The notes under the pieces are model-generated. The model searched no databases. It was given only the letters and a program-made list of their open reading frames with translations, and was not told where the DNA came from. 5,214 nt of DNA from the NCBI GenBank assembly GCA_027459565.1, contig DAIDIA010000269.1, positions 1 to 5,214 of the forward strand, given 5' to 3'. This document shows positions 1 through 5,214 of this stretch, piece by piece. The first letter of the stretch is position 1. Each line of letters begins with the position of its first letter. The stretch is from Acidimicrobiaceae bacterium (lineage in GTDB: Bacteria > Actinomycetota > Acidimicrobiia > Acidimicrobiales > Bog-793). Both the position numbers and the translations under genes were made by a program.

Positions 1-1
1 G

Positions 2-1882
2 TTGGATGTCGGGCAGACCGCAATCGCAGCCATTCAGGTCTGCGTAGCCGTACTCACAATCTCCAGTTCCGCGGTCATCGATCGCGTTTATGACATCCAG
101 GGCTTTACGATGCTCTTCGCCTGCGCGATTCGATATTCAACCACGCAGCGGGACGCGGAAAGGAAGTTCTTTCGCAATCTCACCGTCTTCGTCTTGTCCT
201 ACGACGCCTTGGGCCTCTTGACGCAAATCGCACCCCACATGCAACAGGGCGGATTGCGCGATCTTGCCTGGAGTCTGTCCTTCCTAACATTCGCTGCGTT
301 AGCCGTGGATGTTCCCGAGAGGCAGCCGGCCTCTGCTCAGAGTAGGGCCTCAGCCCGAATGTTCCCGGCTCATATCCTTGGGGTCAGCGCCTTGGGGTTG
401 GTGCTGACTTCGGTGGCCTCCAGCGCTCTGCTCCTGATTTACCATTTATCGCTTGGCCTCTGGGGATTGGTTGCCGCCTGCGGTCTTTTTGCGGCGAGAA
501 TGGCGCTTCGTGAGTCGCTGCTCAGGCGGACACAACTCGAACTCGAACACGACAATCTTCATGACCGGCTGACGGGCTTGCCGAATCGAATATTGCTGGA
601 GCGTGAACTCGAAGGAGAGAGCGCGGCTCGTCTTGGAAAGAGCTTCCTCCTTCTGCTTGACCTCGATCGGTTCAAGATGATCACCGACAACTTTGGCCGG
701 ACCTTTGGTGACCACTTGTTGGCCCATATCGCGGGCCTTCTTCGCTCGATCGTTCGTACCGGCGATGTCATCTCCAGGTTCAGTGCCGAAGAGTTCGTCA
801 TCGTGCTCAAGGACTGCGAAAGCCCCTTGAAGGCCAATGAGATTGCCGAGCGCATCCTCAACCATCTCAGCGCCCCGATCCTCCTCGACCAAAGAATCGT
901 TCACGTCACCGGAAACATAGGCATTGCTGCCATCGAAGAGGGCAAGTCGATTCTGGACCTGCTCAATAGTGCGGACGCAGCGATGTACATGGCCAAGTCG
1001 CCGGGCAGGAACCGCGTTCACATCTTCGACCGCTCCATTCTTGAAAGAGCGGCTCAGGATCTGGAAATGGAGAGCGACCTGCGTCAGTCAGTCGAAGATG
1101 GATCTATCTCGATCGCCTATCAACCGATCTTCACCGTCGACACACACAGGCTCGTCGCCTTCGAGGCGCTTGCCCGGTGGGAACATCCGAGACTGGGCAA
1201 CATCTCTCCGGAGCGATTCATCCCGCTGGCCGAGGAAACGGGACTGATTCTGCAACTCGGAATACAGGTGCTCCGGAAGGCGTGCTTTCAGGTGGCGGGG
1301 TGGAACCGGCAGTTTGGCAAGAACCTTTGCCTCGGCGTCAATGTCTCCGGCCAGCAGCTGGCCGACAGGAGCTTTCTTGCCCAGGTGGAACAGGTACTTG
1401 AAGATACGCAGCTGGATCCCTCGCTGTTGCGTTTCGAGATCACAGAATCGGTCCTCGTCAAAAACTCACAACGAGCCGTGGAGGTTCTCCATGCCGCCTG
1501 CGCGTCTGGAGTTCAGATCTGCTTGGACGATTTCGGCACGGGATACTCGGCGCTGAACTACCTTGTGCAGCTACCCTTTCACACGATCAAGATTGATCAG
1601 GGTTTCCTGCGCGATGTGGAACGCGACGATGCGCGAGCCATGCTTGTGCGCACGATCGTGCAACTTGCCAAGAACTTGAAGAAGAAAGTTGTTGCCGAGG
1701 GCATCGAGACCTTCGCCCAACTAGAGTTTCTTTCCGAGATACATTGCGATCTTGCCCAAGGGTACCTGCTCTCCAGACCGCTGAATGCCGAAAGAGCGAG
1801 CGAATTCCTCAGAGAGCTGGTCGTGGAGCGGGGTACATCTTACTTTCAGCTCCATCTAGAGCCCTGCGTGAAGACCCCGTGA
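2..1882 (+). CDS. Membrane-anchored GGDEF-EAL protein, probable c-di-GMP phosphodiesterase (5' end probably cut by window)
   Basis: The protein likely hydrolyses cyclic di-GMP to pGpG at the inner membrane. Residues 1-170 are rich in hydrophobic segments (about 5-25, 59-77, 88-103, 122-167) and look like an unnamed multi-helix sensor. A short charged linker leads to a GGDEF domain (DRLTGLPNR at 188-196, DLDRFK at 220-225). The signature is SAEEF at 261-265 instead of GGDEF, and the Asn that contacts guanine in PleD is Thr228, so cyclase activity is unlikely. The inhibitory-site RxxD is kept as RTGD 252-255 with the usual five-residue spacing. The EAL domain (about 365-605) keeps E388 in EAL, N447, E479, D509-D510 in DDFGTG, K530, E566 and Q586, the set expected of an active phosphodiesterase. 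The apparent TTG start at base 2 has no visible upstream context, so the true start is probably outside the window. The domain call is very sure; the input signal is unknown. Confidence 0.95.
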   Translation: MDVGQTAIAAIQVCVAVLTISSSAVIDRVYDIQGFTMLFACAIRYSTTQRDAERKFFRNLTVFVLSYDALGLLTQIAPHMQQGGLRDLAWSLSFLTFAALAVDVPERQPASAQSRASARMFPAHILGVSALGLVLTSVASSALLLIYHLSLGLWGLVAACGLFAARMALRESLLRRTQLELEHDNLHDRLTGLPNRILLERELEGESAARLGKSFLLLLDLDRFKMITDNFGRTFGDHLLAHIAGLLRSIVRTGDVISRFSAEEFVIVLKDCESPLKANEIAERILNHLSAPILLDQRIVHVTGNIGIAAIEEGKSILDLLNSADAAMYMAKSPGRNRVHIFDRSILERAAQDLEMESDLRQSVEDGSISIAYQPIFTVDTHRLVAFEALARWEHPRLGNISPERFIPLAEETGLILQLGIQVLRKACFQVAGWNRQFGKNLCLGVNVSGQQLADRSFLAQVEQVLEDTQLDPSLLRFEITESVLVKNSQRAVEVLHAACASGVQICLDDFGTGYSALNYLVQLPFHTIKIDQGFLRDVERDDARAMLVRTIVQLAKNLKKKVVAEGIETFAQLEFLSEIHCDLAQGYLLSRPLNAERASEFLRELVVERGTSYFQLHLEPCVKTP

Positions 1883-1898
1883 GGTGGACTCCGCGACA

Positions 1899-2045
1899 AT
1901 GACGCAGACACTCGTGGTCAAGGACAAATATGCCCGTCGTCAAGATCCAGATGATGAGCACCGCCTCACTGTTCCGCAGCTCCGGGTGAAGAACTCTGCG
2001 TGGGATCGTTCGGTAGTCCCCGTTGTGTCCCTCACGATAGACTAA
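1899..2045 (+). CDS. Small ORF of 48 codons directly after the EAL gene, hypothetical
   Basis: An ATG ORF begins 16 nt after the stop of the GGDEF-EAL gene and ends in TAA. The product starts MTQTLVVKDKYARRQ and ends VVSLTID. It is short, charged and hydrophilic, with no membrane segment or motif I recognise. GAGGTG at 1881-1886 overlaps the upstream stop codon and matches the Shine-Dalgarno complement, but it lies 12 nt from the ATG, longer than ideal. If translated, it would be cotranscribed with the EAL gene and perhaps coupled to it. A chance ORF in non-coding DNA is equally plausible. Confidence 0.25.
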   Translation: MTQTLVVKDKYARRQDPDDEHRLTVPQLRVKNSAWDRSVVPVVSLTID

Positions 2046-2081
2046 GTTGACTTCAGCACTCGCGCAGCACCTTCGTCATTC

Positions 2082-2103
2082 CACAATCGTCATGTGCGAT
2101 GTG
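2082..2103. other. Imperfect inverted repeat before the 89-codon ORF
   Basis: CAC-A-ATCG at 2082-2089 can pair with CGAT-GTG at 2097-2103 around a 7-nt loop, with one unpaired A. It ends 4 nt before the earliest possible GTG start of the next ORF, so it could be a small operator or mRNA hairpin. It is short enough to be chance. Confidence 0.15.
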
Positions 2104-2107
2104 ATCT

Positions 2108-2377
2108 GTGACAGACGGTCATCCTATGCTCGGTGTTATGCTTGTCATTATGCCCTACGCTGATCTTGACGAAGCGCTACGACGATACCTGGCGTTGTGC
2201 GAATTCCGCCGCGAGGGTCTCAACACTCTGATCGATTCGCCCTTCATTACAACCGAGGCTAGAGTAGATGCCATTTTGGAACGCGACGTAGTTCTGATCG
2301 AATGGGCAGAGGCAATGACCGAACTGGTGGACCTAGGGCTTGTGCCGCCTTCTCTTCCAGATCACTCCAGAGTTTGA
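2108..2377 (+). CDS. Hypothetical small acidic protein, 89 codons, start uncertain
   Basis: I do not recognise this protein. From about residue 17 it reads as a soluble, acidic, mostly helical polypeptide (DLDEALRRYLALCEFRREG, then an ERDVVLIEWAEAMTELVDLG segment, ending in a Pro/Ser-rich tail). Amphipathic spacing and codon choice look coding. An in-frame TGA at 2102-2104 limits the start to GTG 2108 or to ATG 2126, 2138 or 2150. None has a clear Shine-Dalgarno sequence, so the first 14 residues may not be made; the ATG at 2150 would give a 75-residue protein. It stands alone, 62 nt after the preceding small ORF and about 350 nt before the AIPR gene. It could be a real orphan gene, a fragment of a larger decayed gene, or spurious. 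Confidence 0.5.
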   Translation: MTDGHPMLGVMLVIMPYADLDEALRRYLALCEFRREGLNTLIDSPFITTEARVDAILERDVVLIEWAEAMTELVDLGLVPPSLPDHSRV

Positions 2378-2417
2378 ACTCGAATCGCGTATTCTGTTAG
2401 GCGATTGCGGGGCCCCG

Positions 2418-2438
2418 GCAGCTTCCTGGCTGCTTCAT
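2418..2438 (+). terminator. Weak candidate terminator hairpin after the 89-codon ORF
   Basis: GCAGC (2418-2422) pairs with GCTGC (2429-2433) around a 6-nt loop, followed by TTCATTCTCT, which is pyrimidine-rich but not a real T-run. It lies 40 nt after the stop of the small ORF. The stem is only 5 bp and the tract is poor, so this is a weak call. Confidence 0.2.
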
Positions 2439-2510
2439 TCTCTCGGCGCATTTCCCGCACACCGACCGGCCATGCTATCGCGGATCTAGGAGTCAGGGTA
2501 GCCTCAATAT

Positions 2511-2527
2511 GCTGATGCCGGATCAGC
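2511..2527. repeat. Perfect inverted repeat GCTGAT-N5-ATCAGC
   Basis: The six-base arms (2511-2516 and 2522-2527) are perfectly complementary around GCCGG. The symmetry suits a dimeric regulator site or an RNA hairpin. It lies 6 nt before the A-tract of the next palindrome, so the two may form one regulatory or terminator unit. No regulator family is recognised. Confidence 0.4.
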
Positions 2528-2532
2528 CTCCC

Positions 2533-2558
2533 AAAAAGCATGTCACATGCCCGTTTTT
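2533..2558. terminator. A5-hairpin-T5 element, possible terminator acting on either strand, or an operator
   Basis: AAAAA (2533-2537) is followed by the 13-bp palindrome GCATGTCACATGC (2538-2550), then CCG, then TTTTT (2554-2558). As RNA it gives a GCATG/CATGC stem with a 3-nt loop. On the minus strand the stem is followed at once by TTTTT, the classic intrinsic layout. On the plus strand CCG intervenes before the T-run, and the A- and T-tracts could extend the stem past a bulge. The 5-bp core is short for an efficient terminator. A protein-binding palindrome is the main alternative. Confidence 0.4.
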
Positions 2559-2686
2559 CAGGACCTATCGCTATCCGCGGTCACGGAAGCCCTAGTCCTC
2601 TTAATGCAACGTTTGACTTCTAGGCTGAAGAAACCCTCCCAGCGATCTGACTGCCGAGGGCACCGTGCGCGAGCCAATAGTGCAAA

Positions 2687-2695
2687 TGCGATAAT
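2687..2695 (+). promoter_or_regulatory. Candidate extended -10 promoter for the AIPR gene
   Basis: TGCGATAAT carries the TGn extension and a GATAAT hexamer (one mismatch to TATAAT), 30 nt before the AIPR start codon. Transcription would start near 2702, giving a leader of about 24 nt that contains the ribosome binding site. At 17-bp spacing the -35 position reads GCGCGA, with no match, so the call rests on the extended -10 alone. Confidence 0.35.
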
Positions 2696-2711
2696 TTCCA
2701 AGGCAGTACGC

Positions 2712-2717
2712 GAGGGA
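2712..2717 (+). promoter_or_regulatory. Ribosome binding site GAGGGA of the AIPR gene
   Basis: GAGGGA lies 8 nt before the ATG at 2726. This is good Shine-Dalgarno spacing and supports that start codon. Confidence 0.6.
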
Positions 2718-2725
2718 TACCGCAC

Positions 2726-4408
2726 ATGTCCGTTCTCAGAGTTAATCAGATTCGTGCCAAGATCCGCTCAATGTTCGAGCCACATCTCGATCTAAGCGAT
2801 GTTGGAACCAGCGATCCAGAACGCGATCAAAAAATATTAACTCGCTGCCTAGCCGCGATGGCAATTTATGTCCAGACTGGCTGTGCAGAAAAGGAAGCCG
2901 GTGAGTCAGTCTGGGACGGTTCGGACGACAACGGCATTGACGCTGCGTTTTTCGACGCGGCGACATCCCGTGTTGTCTTCGTGCAGGCGAAATGGATCAA
3001 CAAGGGCACGGGAGAGCCGGAGGCGAAGGAGATCGGCAGCTTCGTCAGGGGTGTTGAAGACGCGGTTGAGCAAGATAATACCCATTTTCATAAACGGTTA
3101 CAGGGCCGGTTCGCTGACATCTCCCTCCGTATTGGCACTCCGGGAACACAGATCCATGCCGTGGTTGTCAGTACAGGCGCCAGCACGCTCGCCACTCACG
3201 GGACATCCATTCTCGACGGATTACTAGCTGACTTGAATGGCGAAGATCCTCATCCGATCGCTACGGCTGAGGTTCTAGGGCTAGCGGAGGTTTACAACGC
3301 CCTTGCGAGCGATTCAACCCACGGAACCGTGCCGCTCGATGCCACCATTCTCGAATGGTCTTACGTGCCATCTCCTTATCCCGCATACTTTGGGGTCATC
3401 GACGGCCTTCAGCTCAAGAATTGGTGGAAAACGTTCGGTCGCAAGTTGGTATCCGGAAACATCAGACACGCCCTTGGGCCTACGGACGTGAATACCGAGA
3501 TCAAACAAACGGCGCAAAGCACGCCGGAAAGATTTTGGTATTTCAACAACGGAATCACGCTGGTAGCAGATGAAGCCTGGAAGGCTCCTGCTGGCGCAGC
3601 CTCTCGATCAGCAGGTGTTTTTGCCTTCAAAGGCGCGTCGATAGTGAACGGCGCACAGACGGTTAGCTCAATAGCAGGCGTTGACGACGACACCGCCTTG
3701 GGCCATGTGAGGGTGCCAATTCGAGTTGTACTCCTGAAGACAGCGCCTGCGGGGTTCGGAGACGACGTCACGCGAACCAACAACCTTCAGAATCGAGTGG
3801 AATCGAGGGATTTCGTTGCCCAAGATCCTGAGCAAAAGAGGCTGCGACAAGAGATGGCGATCGAGGGGATCGACTACCAAATTGTACGCAGTGAGGATGC
3901 GATGGCTTCTCCGACTGCATGTGAACTAGTCGAGGTCACTACGGCGCTCGCCTGTGCGTCCGGAGATTCTTATCTTGCGGTTCAGATCAAGACTGGCATC
4001 GGAAGGTTTTTCGCAGATTTAAAGAAGGCGCCGTACAAGACGCTTTTTAATCCGAATACGAGCGGGGCGAAGGCCTTTAATGCGACCAAAATACTGAGGA
4101 CGATCGAGGTGTGGATTGACGCTAAAAAGAAGAGCACCAAGAAGAGCGGAGCCTCTTGGGGAGTGTTAATTCACGGAAATCGCATCCTTGCGTGTGCGGT
4201 TGTTGCAAAGTACGGCGAGGCGAGACTCTCGCAGCCGATCGAAGCTTTCGGGAAAGACTTGAATCCAGCTGATATCGCGATCTTGTGCGAGGCTGCATAC
4301 ACAAAGATGGTCGATCGGATCACTGATAAGTATCAGGGGAAATTTTTGGCAACCCTCTTCAAGAACCCGACCTTGAGCAAAGATGTGTTCGAGTTCGCGA
4401 AATCGTGA
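2726..4408 (+). CDS. AIPR-family (abortive infection phage resistance) protein with Mrr-like nuclease motif
   Basis: The 560-residue protein matches the AIPR family, named for abortive-infection phage resistance and often found among restriction and defence genes. The AIPR core is seen in RFWYFNNGITLV (269-280), ASIVNGAQTVSSI (304-316) and NNLQNRVESRDFVAQDPEQ (352-370), the family's typical block order. The N-terminal part has DGSDDNGIDAAFFD (64-77) followed by VVFVQAKW (83-90). D72 with Q87-x-K89 fits the D...QxK arrangement of Mrr-type PD-(D/E)XK nucleases, so DNA or RNA cleavage is a reasonable inference. The C-terminal third (about 400-560) is helical and Lys-rich at 464-473. There is no signal peptide or membrane segment, so it should be cytosolic. 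The start is supported by GAGGGA 8 nt upstream and the frame is intact. It appears monocistronic, with no methylase or specificity subunit beside it in the window. The family call is strong; the biochemical activity is inferred. Confidence 0.88.
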   Translation: MSVLRVNQIRAKIRSMFEPHLDLSDVGTSDPERDQKILTRCLAAMAIYVQTGCAEKEAGESVWDGSDDNGIDAAFFDAATSRVVFVQAKWINKGTGEPEAKEIGSFVRGVEDAVEQDNTHFHKRLQGRFADISLRIGTPGTQIHAVVVSTGASTLATHGTSILDGLLADLNGEDPHPIATAEVLGLAEVYNALASDSTHGTVPLDATILEWSYVPSPYPAYFGVIDGLQLKNWWKTFGRKLVSGNIRHALGPTDVNTEIKQTAQSTPERFWYFNNGITLVADEAWKAPAGAASRSAGVFAFKGASIVNGAQTVSSIAGVDDDTALGHVRVPIRVVLLKTAPAGFGDDVTRTNNLQNRVESRDFVAQDPEQKRLRQEMAIEGIDYQIVRSEDAMASPTACELVEVTTALACASGDSYLAVQIKTGIGRFFADLKKAPYKTLFNPNTSGAKAFNATKILRTIEVWIDAKKKSTKKSGASWGVLIHGNRILACAVVAKYGEARLSQPIEAFGKDLNPADIAILCEAAYTKMVDRITDKYQGKFLATLFKNPTLSKDVFEFAKS

Positions 4409-4479
4409 GGCGAGGCATTCGCTGTGAAACTCCGGACAAGTCTTCAAATTTCAGTCTCGCGCAAGTTTTCCGGAAGCGC

Positions 4480-4495
4480 TTCTTCCCTCGAAGAA
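4480..4495. terminator. Weak hairpin between convergent genes
   Basis: TTCTTC (4480-4485) and GAAGAA (4490-4495) form a perfect 6-bp stem with a CCTC loop, next to the palindrome GAAGCGCTTC (4473-4482). It lies in the gap between two convergent genes, where a bidirectional terminator is expected. The stem is AT-rich and no T-run follows, so termination is doubtful. Confidence 0.2.
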
Positions 4496-4504
4496 ACATG
4501 GTGC

Positions 4505-4528
4505 GATCTCCGTTTACCGGGAGTAATC
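4505..4528. terminator. Second imperfect hairpin in the convergent gap
   Basis: CTCCG (4508-4512) pairs with CGGGAG (4518-4523) with one bulged G around a TTTAC loop. GAT and ATC flank it and can extend the stem past a TA bulge. There is no strong T-run. It is an alternative candidate for ending transcripts from either side. Confidence 0.2.
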
Positions 4529-4626
4529 TTCAGATGTGCGCAGAACCATAATTGGATCAGTAGGCTGCCCGCTCTCATCATTTGACGTCGAACCTGAGTG
4601 CTACCCATTTGTCCTTGGCAGACGGA

Positions 4627-5214
4627 TCAATCGTGCGAGTCGATATCAAAAGGATCGATACCGGGCCCGAGAGGGCCGCGCTTATTTGCCGCGTGGACCA
4701 TATTGACCAGTTCCGTTTCCTCCTCACTTAGGTTGTCGTGTAGGAGTTTGTCGATTCTCGATTGTAGTTCCTCCCTTGATAGCATCGGTTCGATAACCTC
4801 GAGGCTGATATATGGTCTCGCTGTAGGGGGCTCTCCCGATAGCTGGACTGCTGATTTCAGAAAGCGAACCAACCGTGCTCTGGTATCTGTATATGCTGAT
4901 ACCCACGCGCGGGCGGTGGTTGCGTTCCACACGGCCCAGACGCGGAGCATCCTGAAATCTTGCGGTTCAACCTCAAAGTTTTGGGCTGTCACCTCTTCAA
5001 TTCGATTGAGACATGCTGCCTTCAGCGCGGCTCGATCTGCTTCCGAAGTGAGGAATGGTGCCATCCGCTCGCCCTCGTGGGGATCGCTCGTCAGCGTTGC
5101 GATTGTCCGTGTCGCAAATCCAATACCGATCGTTCTCGTAACTGCGTCAAGCATTTTCTTGAGTCGCTCAGTCTCGCCGAGACGATGTAGATACCAGTAC
5201 GTAATGCCGCTAAT
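4627..5214 (-). CDS. C-terminal part of an unidentified protein, possibly a KAP/P-loop NTPase tail (5' end outside window)
   Basis: The frame stays open from the right window edge to a TGA at 4627-4629, giving 195 visible residues. An internal ATG at 5152-5154 would leave 175, but the in-frame residues before it (ISGITYWYLHRLGETERLKK) look like ordinary coding sequence, so the real start is likely beyond the edge. The visible part is soluble and mostly helical. A tail rich in acidic residues (SREELQSRIDKLLHDNLSEE) ends in a Gly/Pro-rich segment and DPFDIDSHD. The order of features (LHRLGE helix, a VWAVWNATTARAWV tryptophan-rich segment, a long acidic helix near the end) recalls from memory the C-terminal helical region of KAP-type P-loop NTPases, some of which act in phage exclusion (PifA). 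No Walker motif is visible here, so this is a tentative similarity. It converges on the AIPR gene with a 218-nt gap, so the two are not in one operon. Confidence 0.7.
   Translation of the reverse strand: MSGITYWYLHRLGETERLKKMLDAVTRTIGIGFATRTIATLTSDPHEGERMAPFLTSEADRAALKAACLNRIEEVTAQNFEVEPQDFRMLRVWAVWNATTARAWVSAYTDTRARLVRFLKSAVQLSGEPPTARPYISLEVIEPMLSREELQSRIDKLLHDNLSEEETELVNMVHAANKRGPLGPGIDPFDIDSHD

Larger units (their letters stand above)
2378..2725. other. 348-nt intergenic stretch with clustered inverted repeats, no convincing gene
   Basis: No ORF with good codon character was found on either strand. An 82-codon frame from 2547 runs into the AIPR gene, is Arg/Ser-rich, has no RBS and is treated as spurious. 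The stretch holds GGGGCCCC (2409-2416), a GCAGC/GCTGC hairpin (2418-2433), a GCTGAT/ATCAGC dyad (2511-2527), an A5/T5-flanked hairpin (2533-2558), an extended -10 box (2687-2695) and the AIPR ribosome binding site (2712-2717). This looks like a terminator and control zone separating the small ORF from an independently expressed AIPR gene. Confidence 0.5.

Noticed and set aside
446..1021. 191-codon minus-strand ORF inside the GGDEF-EAL gene
   Set aside because: It is fully antisense to a strongly recognised domain and has no recognisable motif or upstream context. High GC often leaves long open antisense frames.
2338..2490. Open frame of about 50 codons in the +1 frame running past the end of the 89-codon ORF, considered as a frameshifted extension
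   Set aside because: It ends at a TAG near 2490 and shows no recognisable protein character. There is no evidence that it continues the upstream protein.
2613..2618. TTGACT as a -35 box (also seen at 2047-2052)
   Set aside because: Neither copy has a -10-like hexamer at 16-18 bp spacing, so neither is supported as a promoter.
2547..2795. 82-codon plus-strand ORF overlapping the start of the AIPR gene
   Set aside because: It starts inside the GCATGTCACATGC palindrome, has no RBS, is Arg/Ser-rich and overlaps the well-supported AIPR start by 70 nt.
3409..3783. 124-codon minus-strand ORF inside the AIPR gene
   Set aside because: It is antisense to the conserved AIPR core and its product has no recognisable features.
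4166..4447. 93-codon minus-strand ORF over the 3' end of the AIPR gene
   Set aside because: It is mostly antisense to the AIPR coding region, and its composition does not resemble a real protein.
4960..5190. 76-codon plus-strand ORF at the right end
   Set aside because: It is antisense to the better minus-strand frame, which stays open to the window edge. Its Cys- and Arg-rich product looks like a shadow.

Overview
The window is bacterial chromosomal-type DNA of moderately high GC. It holds two long, well-supported genes, one gene cut by the right edge, two small unrecognised ORFs and several sparse intergenic stretches. The hydrophobic multi-helix sensor joined to GGDEF-EAL is compatible with a free-living soil or environmental bacterium (Acidobacteriota or Proteobacteria). 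No marker gene fixes the taxon, so this is only a loose inference.

Layout: (1) 1-1882, plus strand, a membrane-anchored cyclic-di-GMP protein, probably missing its true N-terminus at the window edge. Its GGDEF domain is degenerate (SAEEF) and its EAL domain looks intact, so it is most likely a phosphodiesterase. (2) 1883-2377, two small ORFs: a 48-codon candidate starting 16 nt after the EAL stop, and an 89-codon hypothetical protein with an uncertain start. (3) 2378-2725, about 350 nt without a convincing gene but with two compact inverted repeats, an A5/T5-flanked hairpin, an extended -10 promoter candidate and a ribosome binding site. (4) 2726-4408, plus strand, a 560-residue AIPR-family (abortive infection phage resistance) protein. 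Its N-terminus carries a recognisable D...QxK nuclease-like motif. (5) 4409-4626, a convergent intergenic gap with weak hairpins. (6) 4627-5214, minus strand, the C-terminal part of a protein entering from the right edge. It weakly resembles the helical C-terminal region of KAP/P-loop NTPases.

How the parts may work together: the EAL protein belongs to c-di-GMP signalling and shows no functional link to the rest. The AIPR gene has its own candidate promoter and RBS, and it lies convergently to a possible NTPase gene. That pattern fits an accessory, defence-island-like segment next to a signalling gene. The AIPR protein is the main candidate for a defence function here. Whether it acts alone or with the right-edge gene cannot be decided from this window. 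No tRNA, rRNA, CRISPR array, insertion sequence or attachment site was seen.
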